Shown here: piece after piece, positions 28,368 through 40,500 of the stretch
How positions within the stretch are numbered: the stretch's first letter is position 1
Layout of the letters: each line of letters starts with the position of its first letter
Source of the DNA: Pyropia yezoensis
Taxonomy: Eukaryota; Rhodophyta; Bangiophyceae; Bangiales; Bangiaceae
Reading direction: 5' to 3'
Assembly: GCA_009829735.1 (NCBI GenBank)
Contig: CM020619.1
Location: forward strand, 28,794,063-28,858,062
DNA: 64,000 bases
The notes under the pieces: model-generated
The model's input: the letters and a program-made list of their open reading frames with translations, nothing else
The model's database searches: none
What the model was told of the DNA's origin: nothing
Program-made: the position numbers and the translations under genes

Positions 28368-31300
28368 TTACAGTAGGCGTCGTCGCCTCATGTACGGCAT
28401 GAGGAGTTGGCGGGGTATATTTGCCGCCTGTTCCCAGGTGGGTGAGTCGTATCCGACCCACATAACCTTGACGTACCAGGGTCCTGGTAGGTCCGGGTCG
28501 GTGTGTCCGACCACGCTCTCTACTTGGTATGGAATCCCATCCGGTCCCACCAGGTCATCTGACCGGTGGGTTGTAAGAGCTTCATGTAGCAACCCAGCCG
28601 GTACCGGCTGAGGCTGTTCCGGCATCGGAGCAGGTGTGACATCATTCATGCTGATGCGTTGAATCTCCGTATCGGAGTGTAAGATAACAGAGTGGTCATC
28701 TCTGTGGAGGATCTGGTACGGTGCCTTGACCGGTTGCATAAGCTTGTTCCCTCGGAACTTCTGGTGTCTGATATAGACCCAGTCACCTGTTACCAGGGTT
28801 GCGTTGCGCACCCGTAGTCGGGCGTCGAAGTTCTTCTTGTATCGAAGTTGTGTTCTGTCAAGGGCACCCTTGAGCTTAGGAATCATCCACGATAGCTTGG
28901 CCAACCAAGCTAGGTGGATGCGTTCGGCGGGTCGGCCCTTCGGTGTATCATACCGAGTGCACCTGCCGGGTGGCAGCGTCAGGTTACCGACGCCTAGTGG
29001 CATGACCCACTCCAGCGGAGCAATGTTTGTGCTCCGATGTGGTCTGGCATTGTATGCCAGGGTGAGTACGGACAGAAGCCTGTCCCAAGTGTTCGTGTGC
29101 TCGGCCACGTAGCACTGTAGCATCTTTACGATGGTGCGGTTGAACCGCTCCACCTGCCCGTTGGAGTGCGGGTGGTAGTCGGATGCCCGACGTGGTTCGA
29201 TACCGAACATGCCCAGGACCTTAGTGCAGAATGCCGACGTAAGGTTTGCTCCGTTATCGGAGAGGAGTTGCTTCATGACTCCGTATGCACTGATCCAGTG
29301 GTCAACCACTGCGTTCATGATCGTGTATGCCGTATCATTCGGGATGGCTGCCGCTCTTGACAGCTTAGTGAAGCGGTCAGACATGACCAGGATGTACCTG
29401 TTCCCTTCTTCCGTTACCGGAAGTGGCCCGAGTATGTCGATAGCGACTTGCTCGTTGGGCCCATCGGGTGGGAATAGCTTCATGGCAGACGCCTGCCTAT
29501 GTAGACTCATGCGGTTACGCGCACAGGGGTGGCATCCCCTTACGTGGTCGACCACGTCGACGGCCATTGCTGGCCAGTAGAAGAACCTTCGCATTGCTGC
29601 GAACATACGTGAACCCCCCGGGTGTCCGGCTGTGGGGTTCTCGTGTTCTCGTTCCATGAAGGCTTGCCGTAAGGACACGGGGACCACGACTTGATGTCGT
29701 CCATCGGCGGGTGCCCGCCGGTATATGAGTCCGTCTTCGTTCTCGGAGAAGATGCCGGCCGTACCGGCCAGGAGGTTAGCGCGATGACGTCTACAGTCAT
29801 CGTCGTTGGCCTGTGCCTCGCGGAAGTCCGCGAGGGTCAATGGGCACGCAAGGTGTGCCATGGTATGGTCAGCCATACCCTGGGTAGCATTACCCACCAT
29901 GCACACCGGTACCACCGGGATGTCCTTGTCCACCGGGCGGGTATCCCCGCTCGGGGTGTCGAGTCGAGACAAAGCGTCTCCGAGGTGGTGGGTTGACCCA
30001 GCCTTATACACCGTGCGGTAGTCGTGCTCGGCCATCTTCAGCCTCCATCGGGCTAGCCTCCCATGGCTATCGGAATCCTTGTCACCAAGGTTGAGGAGCC
30101 ATCGTAGGGGTTCGTGGTCGGACCTCACGATGAACCTGGAGCCCTCCAGGTATGGACGGAGCAGTTGCACTGCCCATATAACTCCGAGGCATTCACGCTC
30201 GGTGGCACTATAGTTCCGCTCAGCCGGGTTGAGTGTCCGGCTGAAGTACCCTACCGGACGTAGGTCCGGGATAACGTTGTCGGTACCTATCAACGTCTCT
30301 CCCTGTAACAGGGTGCATCCCACTTGTGTATCACACGCATCGACATCGATGACGAAGGTACCCCGTCTATGCGGTAACGCAAGGACGGGTGGGGCTAGTA
30401 GGGCTCGCTTCAGCGACTCGAATGCCTCCTCTTCGCTAGGCGAAGGGGGTTGGAGTACCTTGGGTAAGGTACTGCTCGTAAGAACCGTTAACGGTTTAGC
30501 TATCCGAGCGAAGTCCTTGACGAACCGTCGGTATACATTGCACATTCCCAGGAAGCTCTTGAGCTGCGTCTGGGTGTTAGGGAACCGGGCATCCCGGAGT
30601 GCCCGGGTATTGGCTTCGAGTACCCCTAGTTTACCAGGGGTTATCTGGTGGCCCAGATACTCGACCGTCTGTTGGAAGAAGGCGCACTTCTTCAGACGCA
30701 GGGTTACCCCGGCGTTCCTCAAGAGGGTGAGTACCTCGTCAACATGTTGTACATGGTCATCCATGTTACGCGAGAAGACGATGACGTCATCGAGGTACAC
30801 TAGGCAGTTACGCCACTTCACCCCCGACAGTATAATGTCGATAGCCCGCTGGAATGTAGCGGGGGCATTGGACAATCCGAAGGGCATCCTTAGGAACTCG
30901 TACACTCCACTGTGACAGACGAATGCCGTCTTGGGGATATCCTCGTCCGCCACCGGGATCTGCCAGTATCCGGCATTGCAGTCGATGGTGGTAAACACCG
31001 TAGCCTCCCCCAGGGAGTCGATGCATTCATCCATCCTTGGTAAAGGGTATGAGTCCTTCTTGGTAACCAAGTTGAGGCGTCGATAATCGATGCAAAACCG
31101 AGGGGTTTGATCCTTCTTCGGCACAATAACGACTGGGGCACCCCATTCCGACATCGAAGGTCGGATCACCTTAGCTTCACTCATCCTCTTCACTTCTTCA
31201 TCGACGATCTCTCGTTGCATAGGTCCCGCTCGGTGCGGTTGTGAGCGGGCGGGTCGTGCGCCTGGTACCAGGTCTATACGATGTTGGGTTGCCCCAATGG

Positions 31301-32549
31301 TCCCCAAGGCCCCGCCTGTCCACATAACGTCATGCTTTCTTAGCATCCGTCGTACCCCTTCGGCTACCGAAGGGTGAAGGTGGTCGAGGTCAGCCTCGGC
31401 CAGTGCCTTCAAGGCCTCTTGGTCCTTTGGCGGCAGGTCCGCCGGAGCCGCCGATGGGTTAGGCTTCCCGTCATCGGGTTGCTGTCGCTCGGTGGTCTCG
31501 GCGACCGCCAGTACTTCAAGTGGTTCCACTTGACCTTCCTTATCAGGGGTAAGGATATCTCCTTCGTAGAGTTCGGCAATCCCGAGGATAGTTCCCTTCG
31601 GGAGGGTGACTGCCTTACGGCGATAGTTCGCCATCACTAGGAGGGACGACCCTCCTGCTGGGAGGTCTATGAGACCGTTGGCCATGGTCAACCCATGGCG
31701 CTTGTACGTCCGTAGGTTGGACAGGACTCTGCAGATGCCTGCGAGGTCGCAGTTAACCCGGGAGGACTGTCTCTGACAACGGCTCAAAGCGAGTTCGCTT
31801 GGCCAATCGAAGTGTCTTCGGCTCGACGCTTGCGTACACCTCAGCCACGTTAACGTGGCTTCCTTGTAGCGTCAGATCCCTGACGATAGCCGTGTGTCCT
31901 CGCTTCGTCCCGTCGGCTTCTTGAAGCTCGACGGTCCTCCGGCCTGGCCGGATTGCATCAACGTGAACGTTGATGAAGGTGCACCCCAGTATGCAGGGCA
32001 CCGATAGCGTTTCACATACCAGGAAGTCAACTTCCGTGGTAAGATCCCCGATGGTAACCCGCAGCGACATCGCTGCGGTCGTACGAATGAGTCGACCATT
32101 CGCGTCCTTGATGGTGGGTCCCCGAGTCACTCTGACTCGTGGAAGCCACTTGTCCGGGAGGGTATCCTTCCGGATAAGGTTGGGTCCAGCCCCTGTATCC
32201 AGTACAGGGTAGTACGATCGTGTCGACTGGGGGTCAACCCCCAGTGTGGCTGATACCTTGAAGTTCTCCAAGGTAAACAACACATGTCCTACACCGATAT
32301 CCGGTGTAGCTCGGGCATCCTGAACAGGGCCCTTGTCTGGTTCAACGTGACGGGGCTTCCCGTCCTCTCCTCCCAACCTTGGAGGTTGGTCATCAATCCC
32401 CTGACGCCGTGTCGTCGGGGCCGGAAGGTGTACCCGGGGGTTGATGCGGCGTCGGCTCAACCGCGCTCTCCGTGGGGCTTTCCCCGCGGTACTCCGGGGT
32501 GGCTTGCTTGGGTGACCCCAGCGCCCCCCGGTCATCCTTCCTCTTACTC
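28368..32549 (-). pseudogene. pol: E1 Pol (PR-RT-RH-IN-chromodomain), one frame break
   Basis: Entered by -1 frameshift at 32550-32556. The first part (to 31753) holds the protease (LDTGAGPN). Its frame ends in a TAA at 31753, while the next frame is open from 31787 to 28368, so one base is gained or lost near 31755-31785. The second part carries reverse transcriptase (MPFGLSNAPATFQ, YLDD), RNase H (DVDACDTQVG, SDHEPLRW), integrase (HHCC with HPCARNR; catalytic Asp in AIDILGPLP, Asp in LSDNGANL, Glu in GQVERFNRT) and a C-terminal chromodomain-like end (YVKVMWVGYDSPTWEQA). All later active-site residues are intact, so the break could be recent or a sequencing error. Confidence 0.88.
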
Positions 32550-34022
32550 GTTTCCCGCCCTTGGTAGGGTGCTGTCCGCCGGGACATCCGGCTGAGGAGG
32601 TGCCTCCTCGACGGCCAGTACTCCACCTGGAGCTGGCTGCCTACCCGGTGCGGGTCCGGGTGCTCGGGCGGGATACCCCCCGGTGGATGCCTTGCGTTGC
32701 GCCGCTGCCCGCCGAGACTCCTCGGGGATGAGTGGGCAGGAAGACACCCAGTGCTGGGGATCCCCACACAACATACACCCGGACGTGCCGGTCCCCCCTT
32801 GAGTTCGCATCGGGGTAGCCCCGTAGCTACGGTTGCCTCCCTCGGGCGCCCGAGTGCCTGCTCCCTGGTAGGCCTTGGGTCCTTGGGTCAACCGGAACAT
32901 GGACTCCCCCAACCGGTTGGGTCGGCCCGCAATCTGCGGAGGTGCCTCCGTGCGCACCGCCCATGTTGGCAAGGGTTGGTGAGGGTTACCCGTCACCGGG
33001 GAGTACCCCGTAGTCCGCACATACGGGACCGCCGTCCCGTTCCTTCGTTGACCTGGAACTGGGTTCCAGCCGGGGCGATGTACGCTACCGTACCATGTTC
33101 ATCAATCACCGGCGTCGCCGGTAGCAGCAGGTGGCCCTGTTTGGTCGACTAGAGGGTCATCCTCACCAATAGGGGTATGTTCGGTTGCCACCAGTACTGG
33201 TGCGGCCTTACGTTCACCTTCTCTTGCCTCGGTACCGGGGTTAAGACTGGGCTTGCCTCCCTCACCCTTGGGCTTCGGGGCCAAGGCACACTCCGGGTGT
33301 AGAACCCGGTAGGCGTCCCCTAGGGACTTGCACATATGCATCAGTCGACTGAAGTTCGTCCGTGCCGTGTTGGCGCCCCGTGCGCATATCCGCACGTAGT
33401 TGGGTACTCCTGCGAACAGGATGGCCCGTAGCTCGCCTTCTCCGAGGAGCTTCCCCAGCTCGTAGTCGAGCTCTTGGATCCGGCGTCCAAACATCTCCTC
33501 ATCCTCCAGGACTGGGCGGTGGCAGTGCGAAGGGCCCGATAGTGGTCCTCGCACTTGTCCTCACTGAGGTAGCTGCTCAGCAGCTCCTTCAATATCCCAC
33601 GGTAATCCATGGGGGTGGCCGCGACCCTCATTCCCGGCATCGGGGATGCCTGGCGAAGAATGCCTCGCACCCGTTCATCAACAAAGAACGGGAGGATCTC
33701 CAGGGCCAGCCCCTCGTTAACGAGCGCCTTGTCTGCGGCTGCCTTGAAGCTAGTCAAGAAGCCGATGACTGCCAACGGGCGTCCGTTCGGCCCCCCGAAC
33801 ATAGGGACTCCCTTCATAAGGGTCTGCATAGAGCGGATCGCCCGATGCGACGTATTACGCATCGATTCCGATACGGTGGTAGAGCGGTCCTCCAAACGAT
33901 AACGTTCCGGAGTAAGAACCGACCGGAAAGACCTCGTTGGCGATCTCCGTGTCAGCGTCCTGGATATCCAGTCGCTTAAGCAGTTGATGAGCGAACTCAT
34001 CGGACTCCATCCGCTTCAGTAG
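32544..34022 (-). pseudogene. gag: E1 Gag, broken and cut by gap
   Basis: Pieces in different frames: N-terminal part (FAHQLLKRLDIQDADTEI) running into the gap, capsid part (FLTSFKAAADKALVNEGLAL) similar to FLRRFVKACNDNDVSEGKAL in E2, a frame change near 33500, an in-frame stop near 33102, and the C-terminal part with the knuckle CMLCGDPQHWVSSC. It ends in Gly-Asn-Glu-stop, like E2 and E4. Confidence 0.8.
32550..32556 (-). promoter_or_regulatory. E1 -1 frameshift slippery site GGGAAAC
   Basis: In gag phase GCG GGA AAC GAG TAA; the heptamer G GGA AAC is of the type used by several retroviruses. One base back, the frame is open into the protease. Confidence 0.75.
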
Positions 34023-34522
34023 NNNNNNNNNNNNNNNNNNNNNNNNNNNNNNNNNNNNNNNNNNNNNNNNNNNNNNNNNNNNNNNNNNNNNNNNNNNNNN
34101 NNNNNNNNNNNNNNNNNNNNNNNNNNNNNNNNNNNNNNNNNNNNNNNNNNNNNNNNNNNNNNNNNNNNNNNNNNNNNNNNNNNNNNNNNNNNNNNNNNNN
34201 NNNNNNNNNNNNNNNNNNNNNNNNNNNNNNNNNNNNNNNNNNNNNNNNNNNNNNNNNNNNNNNNNNNNNNNNNNNNNNNNNNNNNNNNNNNNNNNNNNNN
34301 NNNNNNNNNNNNNNNNNNNNNNNNNNNNNNNNNNNNNNNNNNNNNNNNNNNNNNNNNNNNNNNNNNNNNNNNNNNNNNNNNNNNNNNNNNNNNNNNNNNN
34401 NNNNNNNNNNNNNNNNNNNNNNNNNNNNNNNNNNNNNNNNNNNNNNNNNNNNNNNNNNNNNNNNNNNNNNNNNNNNNNNNNNNNNNNNNNNNNNNNNNNN
34501 NNNNNNNNNNNNNNNNNNNNNN
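34023..34522. other. Assembly gap, 500 N
   Basis: Exactly 500 undetermined bases, so probably an arbitrary gap size. It should hold the rest of E1 gag and its 5' LTR, and the remainder of the E4 3' LTR. Confidence 0.99.
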
Positions 34523-34547
34523 AGGGCGTCTCTCCCAACTTGGGGAG
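34523..34547 (-). mobile_element. E4 3' segment (25 bp) left of E2
   Basis: AGGGCGTCTCTCCCAACTTG and five more bases ending GGGAG, the left copy of the E2 target duplication. It continues logically at 44207 beyond E2. Confidence 0.7.
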
Positions 34548-35122
34548 TGTGGTATAAAACTCGATCCTCTCAGACACGTGTCAATATCCCTCGGGGGAAA
34601 GGGACAGGTAACGCAGAAAGGGGAACTACGAGAATGGTATGCCTGTTGCCTCACGTGCCTGCTTGCAGGGCAAACAGATACGCACGGTAGTGCACACGGG
34701 GAAGAGGAAAGCAAACGCGCAGTTGTCTTTTTCCCTGAGGGCGCGGGCCGAGGGGCGCCTCGCTGTCCCTCTTAACGTGCATCTGGGGGAACCCCGGCAC
34801 GTTGGCCCGGTAGCCCCCCCCCATAACCCCGAGTGGCCCCGACCCGAGTCTAACCTCGTCAGGTCGGGGGCCACTATCACTACTAATTCTATTCCCACTC
34901 ACTAATCTCACACTCAAATTCTCTCAAATCAAGTCCCTCACAAATATGCAAAAACACATCAGAAATCCCTCTCTCGCGTGTGGATAGCGTAGTCCACCGC
35001 ATCCCAGTGCCGGGCACGGGCCACGGCCGCCAACCATCGCCACACGGCGGGCGTGTTCTGGCACCTGGTGCCCTCTGGTTGCAGTCCCGGGTCGGCGCCA
35101 AGTCGGGGCCAGGGATGCTACA
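34548..35122 (-). repeat. E2 3' LTR
   Basis: In element orientation it begins TGTAGCATCCC and ends TTTTATACCACA. Confidence 0.93.
34553..34559 (+). promoter_or_regulatory. Antisense TATAAAA in E2 3' LTR
   Basis: The only TATAAA in the LTR, on the plus strand, upstream of the antisense ORF. No equivalent is seen in the gag-pol direction. Confidence 0.45.
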
Positions 35123-35137
35123 TAGCTCCCTCCCTAG
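35123..35137 (-). other. E2 polypurine tract
   Basis: CTAGGGAGGGAGCTA in element orientation next to the 3' LTR. Confidence 0.75.
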
Positions 35138-35306
35138 TCCGGCACGTCCTCGGGCCGAACCAGGTGCCACCGTGCACAGCCTCGAGCACGTCCACACCGG
35201 TGCCGAGGTCGAGCGTCTTCACCCCGGTCACGATTACCTGCCCCGATTCTGCCCCCCCCCTCCGCTCCTTCACCTTGGCCCTCTCGTTCCCCGGAGTCTG
35301 GACGGT

Positions 35307-37424
35307 ATGTCCAGTTCCGAGATCCAAGCTGGGCCCGTGGTTCCGGCGGCGAGTGTTGCGGAGGAGAACTCGGGTCGTCGTGCCCCTCTCCTGCCTCCGG
35401 TTCCTCGGATGTCGGTGCCGGCGCCGGTCGCCACGGCGGGGACGGATCGAGTTCCCCCGGCTTCCGCGATGCACCCGGTCGAGGCCCCCCCGGAGGGTCT
35501 CCCGGAGATGCTCCTTGGGCAGGACCCTCTGGCGGCCCGGCGTTACTCCACGGTGGTCGGCAACGCCGGCGCGGCCCAGTGCCAGCAGGATTGCATGGAC
35601 CTCTGGCGCAAGGAACTCCAGCGCGGGGTCTTGACCGAGATGGACAAGGCACGTCTTCATACGGCGGACCAGATGCGCCTGGCACAAGACCGCTCCCAGA
35701 GCTTCTCGGGTTCCTCTTGGGTTGCTCGTCTGGAGGATCTCCCCTTCGCGCTGGTACTGGATCTACCCTTGACCGAGCGTCGCGTGTCCGCGTCCGTTCT
35801 CCGGTGGCCGGAGGAGGAAGGGTACGTCCACCGGGCGCTCAAGGTCTGGGACGAGGCGCTCAAGGGGTCGGGAAGCTTGAACTGCGACCCCCGTCCGAGC
35901 ATGGTCGCTCTGGAGCCGCCTTTCTTGACCCGGAAATACTCCAAGTTGTCGCCGGCACGGGAGCAGGGTGAGCGACGCGGGCGTCAGCGTGACTTCCTTG
36001 TGAGCTGCAACCACCAGGAGTTCTGGAAGCTGGACAAGGCTAACCGGGCGGCATACTACCCCAAGGTCATCCCGCAGCAGCAGGAAGTCGAGATCCCGGT
36101 CGGGTTTGCTCCTTCCAGCATCCCTTGCACCTGGTACTTCTTGGACGCCTTGACTCAGGCGTCGATCAAGGGCTTCTTCCACTCAATCCCGTACATGATG
36201 TACACGTCCGAGATGACAGTCTTGGCGGCCAACCACTGGCTTCATGAGGTCTTGGTGTCCAACCGGCTTTGGTTTCTCCCTGACCTCCTGATGGTCTGGA
36301 TTGTCGACAAGTTGACCGTCGACTTCCTGTGCAGCCAGGACGAGGAGTACAAGGAGCTCTTCCAGGCGATGATCGACTTCCGGCGTCTGGTACCGGTGCA
36401 TGACCGGAGCTTCTTGAACGCGATTGCCGACCAGAACCGCCCGCGTCGGGATGGCTTCGGTTGGGCGCAGGTGGTCTACCAGTCTTCTCCGGCTAAGGTG
36501 CAGCTGGCGACGCCGCTTCCGGCGTGGCCGCAGCTAGGTAGCTTTCCTGCTCCGGCCGCCCTTGATCTTCTGCCAGTTGGGCCGCCGGTGCAGGAGTCGG
36601 GATGGGCCGCGGCGGTCGGTCGGGCGTCTGCGGCGGCTCCGCTTCCTCCTGTTGCCCCTGTCGCCCCGGTTGCCTCGCCTGAACCGTCACCGGCACGTCC
36701 GCGCCCTGTTCCGGCTGTGCCAGTACTTCAAGCTCCTCCGGCACCGCGCTTGTCTGCGGCGAGTCTGGGAGTGGCCGTGCGGTCGCCGATTACTCCGGCC
36801 GCTCTACCCCGGACGCCTTCTTCCAACGCCGGCGGCGCTGTGCCTCCGCTGGAGTTGGGCACTCCGGTCTCGGGGGCCGTTGTGGACCGTCCGGTAGTGT
36901 CATCCTCGGGCCGGTTCGAGATTCCGGCGCCGACTCTGCGCCTTACCCGCTTCCGGGTGCCTGACTGGTACCTGAACCAAGGTGGTCCAACATGCGACCA
37001 GTACGACGTCGGCATGATTGAAGACCAGCTGGGTCGTCTTCCGGTGCAGGTTGAAGGCGTCGGGTCCTCCCTGGTGCTGGGCACTTACGCCAGTGTCTTG
37101 AATGACGTGGTCGACCGGGTGTTTGCTTGCGCGGACAGCGGCCAGATGTCGAACAACCCGGTGGTTGGCGAACTTCTGACGACTTTGACGCGGCATGGCT
37201 TGGCCCAGCAGTGGTCAGAGACCTTCACGGGCTTCCAGCGGCGCCGACGGACATATCTGGATGAGCGGGAGCCACCGGCAACTACTGGTACTACTCCGAT
37301 GGCGTCATACCGGGATGCGCCGCGTCCACCGCACTACGTCATCCCGTCTCCCTCCGGTTCCCGTCGTACCGCGGGGGCAGCGCCGGAGGACACTCCCTCG
37401 GCTCAGCGTCCGCGCCGAGAGTAG
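35307..37424 (+). CDS. E2 antisense ORF protein
   Basis: 705 residues from the ATG at 35307; an in-frame ATG at 35115 inside the LTR would add 64 residues. It converges on pol, with 145 bases between the stops. Residues 1-70 are Pro/Ala rich. The core (about 90-390) contains AAYYPKVIP (248-256), NHWLHEVL (309-316) and RLWFLP (320-325). A long Pro/Ala/Val-rich region follows, then a second ordered block (about 545-670; FRVPDWYLNQGGPTCDQYDVG) and a basic end. The YYP and LxxLP landmarks and their order recur in the E4 and E1/E0 antisense proteins. There is no signal peptide or clear membrane helix. Intact in a young element; function unknown. Confidence 0.8.
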   Translation: MSSSEIQAGPVVPAASVAEENSGRRAPLLPPVPRMSVPAPVATAGTDRVPPASAMHPVEAPPEGLPEMLLGQDPLAARRYSTVVGNAGAAQCQQDCMDLWRKELQRGVLTEMDKARLHTADQMRLAQDRSQSFSGSSWVARLEDLPFALVLDLPLTERRVSASVLRWPEEEGYVHRALKVWDEALKGSGSLNCDPRPSMVALEPPFLTRKYSKLSPAREQGERRGRQRDFLVSCNHQEFWKLDKANRAAYYPKVIPQQQEVEIPVGFAPSSIPCTWYFLDALTQASIKGFFHSIPYMMYTSEMTVLAANHWLHEVLVSNRLWFLPDLLMVWIVDKLTVDFLCSQDEEYKELFQAMIDFRRLVPVHDRSFLNAIADQNRPRRDGFGWAQVVYQSSPAKVQLATPLPAWPQLGSFPAPAALDLLPVGPPVQESGWAAAVGRASAAAPLPPVAPVAPVASPEPSPARPRPVPAVPVLQAPPAPRLSAASLGVAVRSPITPAALPRTPSSNAGGAVPPLELGTPVSGAVVDRPVVSSSGRFEIPAPTLRLTRFRVPDWYLNQGGPTCDQYDVGMIEDQLGRLPVQVEGVGSSLVLGTYASVLNDVVDRVFACADSGQMSNNPVVGELLTTLTRHGLAQQWSETFTGFQRRRRTYLDEREPPATTGTTPMASYRDAPRPPHYVIPSPSGSRRTAGAAPEDTPSAQRPRRE

Positions 37425-37569
37425 TAGTTGGAGGCAAGGAGGGTGAGGGTCTTGGGAGAAGCGAGGAGGGAAGAGGCGGAGAGAAGGGTTGCTCGAGCGG
37501 GTGCTTGGTTTCCTTGATTGTTCCATGCTTGCATTGCGTGTTCTCCTTGATATACCCGTTCCCTTCTTC

Positions 37570-40500
37570 TCAATCCTCTTGTTCCGCATCCGTTGCGGGT
37601 GAGCTCGTCTCGTCCCGAGGGTCTTGGTTGGCCCCGTCCTCTTGGTCCTCCTCCGTGTCCGACTCCAGAATCTTGCCGGCTCTGGCCACGGGAGTGCCCT
37701 CAATCCCGTTCCGTCGCGTGTAGGCACAGACGTCCGCGATGGGTAGCCGGTTTGAGGGTTCCCAGGTATCATCTGCCGGGTTGAAACCGAACCAGCGTAC
37801 TCGCAGGTACAGGCGTCCATCTCTCCAGGCATGGTCGACAAACTTGACGTAGACAAATTCCCGACCTTCTTCTTGGGATAGCCAGGGTATCGCAGTCCGC
37901 TTACGCCGGGTCAAGTCCCGTTGGCTTGGCGGTGGAGCTCGGGTGACATGGTCGCTGCTCACCCGGTACGGAGAGCCATCCACATCTAGAAGGAAGGTCC
38001 AGCCATCCGTATTGAGAATCTCATAAGGTCCATCCGTCTTAGAGTCCAGCTTCCCCCGGGTCTTGCTATGGTTGTCCACAAAAACCCAGTCGCCACCACC
38101 CAGTTCCTTGTTCTTTTCCCGGACACCCTTGTCATAGTCCCGCTTGTATCGCTCCTGGGTCTTTGAAATTGACTCCTTGACTCTTGGGAGCAGGAGCTTT
38201 AGTTGTTCCAGGAACTCATCCTTTGCCTTGGGACCTGACTTCAGTGCAGGCTGGAGACCATCCGGTATTCTTTCCAGGGAGAAGTTGGTCAGCCGCCTTG
38301 GGGTGACAAAGTCGAGTGGAGCGACTCCCGTTGTCCGGTGAACTCGGGAGTTGTAGGCTAGAGTGAGGACAGCCAGGAGCTCGTCCCAGTCTTCTTGGTG
38401 CTCCTCCACGTAGTGCCGTAGCATGTCCACTAGGGTCCGGTTGAATCGTTCCACCTGGCCGTTCGTTTGAGGGTGGTACGTCGTGGTGTACAAGTTCTTG
38501 ATGCCCATCAGGTCACAGACTCCTTGGAAGAACAGGGATGCAAACTGGGGACCGTTGTCGGTTAAGACGGAGTCTGGAGGGCCGTAGGCAGCTATCCAGT
38601 ACTCGCAGAAGGCCGACGTGACATCCAGAGCCGTGATGGTTCTCAACGGGATTGCTCGAGTGAACTTGGAGAACCGGTCACAAATGATGAGCAGGTATAT
38701 GTTGCCACTGGAGGTCTCAGGTAGGGGCCCCAGGATGTCCATGCTTAAGCTTGCAAAGGGCTCCGCCGCAGGGAATAGGCGTAGCTTAGAAGTCTTCTTC
38801 CTCTGGGACAACCGGTTCCTTGCACAAGAAATACAAGCCTCCAGGCACTTATGGACGTCACTGGCCATGGTTTCCCAGTAATAATGTCGTCTCATGGAAG
38901 CATACATCCGATTGATACCAGGATGTCCGGCCTGGGGAGACGAGTGCTCCAGGCGTAGGATGTCAGTCCGTAGGCTCCGGGGTACGTAGACTTGAGTTGC
39001 CCCATCGAAGGGTGACACCCGTACCAGGAGTCCGTCTGTAGACTCGGAGAAGCGACTGTTCCGGTTCAGGTCCATTTGGTGGCGAAGCTCCAAGCATTGA
39101 GGGTCCGTCAATTGTGCCTCCAGCATCCGGTGAATGGTTACCGGTTGATGAGCGTCAGGTGTCTCGTACAGGGGAGCGTGCCAGCCACGTCCGACATTCG
39201 GGAGGATGAAGCAAGGTATTTCCTCCGGGATAGGACCGGTATCGGCTGCAGGAGTCTCCAGCCGGGACATGGTGTCGGCGCAGTGGTGCTCCCTCCCTGC
39301 TCTGGTGCACACCTTGTACTTGAACTCCGAAAGGCGTAGGCGCCACCGGGCGACCCTTCCTTGACTGCTGTCCATGCATAGCAGCCACCTTAGACTGGCG
39401 TGGTCCGTCCGGATGAGGAACTCTTGTCCTTCAAGATATGGACGTAACAGGAAGCAAGCCCAGACGACCGCCAAGCACTCGCGCTCGGTCGTGGAATAGT
39501 TCTTCTCGGCTGGAGTCAAGACGCGACTGTAGTAGCCTATCGGGAGGAAGTGCCCATCAGGTTGCTGCTGGAGTAGTGAGCACCCCACCTGGACACCACA
39601 GGCGTCAGTCTCCAGAACAAACTGACCCTCCCGCTTGGGTAACGCCAGTACTGGAGTGGTGGTCAGGCGCTTCTTGAGCTCTTCGAAGGCTGCTGTCTGC
39701 TTCTCGTCGAACACCGGGAGTTGTGCTGGAAGCTTCTTGCTAGTAAGCTTGGTCAAGGGCCGGGCAATCAGAGCGTAGTCTCGTACGAACCGGCGGTAGA
39801 CGTTGCACATACCCAGGAAGCTCTTGAGTTCCGTCTGGGTTTTAGGTTGCCGTGCATGCCGGAGGGCCTTGATGTTCTTCTCATTGACTCGGAGCTCCCC
39901 CGGACTCAGCACGTGCCCCAGGTACTCCACCTCAGTCTCAAACAGGTGGCACTTCTCGGCCTTGAGGGTAACTCCAGCCTTGGACAGGAGGGCCAGGACC
40001 TCTCGAAGGTGCTCCAAGTGTTCCGCTGGGGTCTTGGAGAAAACGATGATGTCGTCCAGGTAGACCAAACATGTTCTCCACCTTAGCCCCGACAGGATGA
40101 TGTCGATGGCTCTCTGGAAGGTTGCCGGAGCATTAGTGAGACCAAAAGGGAGACGCTTGCACCGGAACAGTCCCATGTGGCACGTGAAGGTAGTCTTGTC
40201 CTTGTCCTCGTCAGCCAGAGGGATCTGCCAGTAACCGGCATTACAATCCAGCGTCGAGAAGAGGGTGGCATCACCAAGAAAGTCGAGGCAATCATCCATC
40301 CGGGGTATCGGGTATACATCCTTGACTGTCATCTCGTTCAGGCGTCTGTAGTCAACGCAGAAACGGAAGTGACCGCCAGGTTTCGGGACGACTACCACCG
40401 GGAAAGCCCACTCGCCATCAGACGGCTCGATAACATCCATCTTGAGCATCTTGTTAACCTGCTTCTCAATCTCATCCCGGCGATGAGGTCCAGCCCGGTA

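Larger units (their letters stand above)
24493..34022 (-). mobile_element. E1: chromovirus with antisense ORF, 5' end in gap
   Basis: On the minus strand: gag (broken), -1 shift site, pol with one further frame break, a convergent antisense ORF on the plus strand, polypurine tract and 3' LTR. The 5' LTR and primer site are not visible because the N gap starts at 34023. The whole body is dense in short perfect palindromes. Confidence 0.88.
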
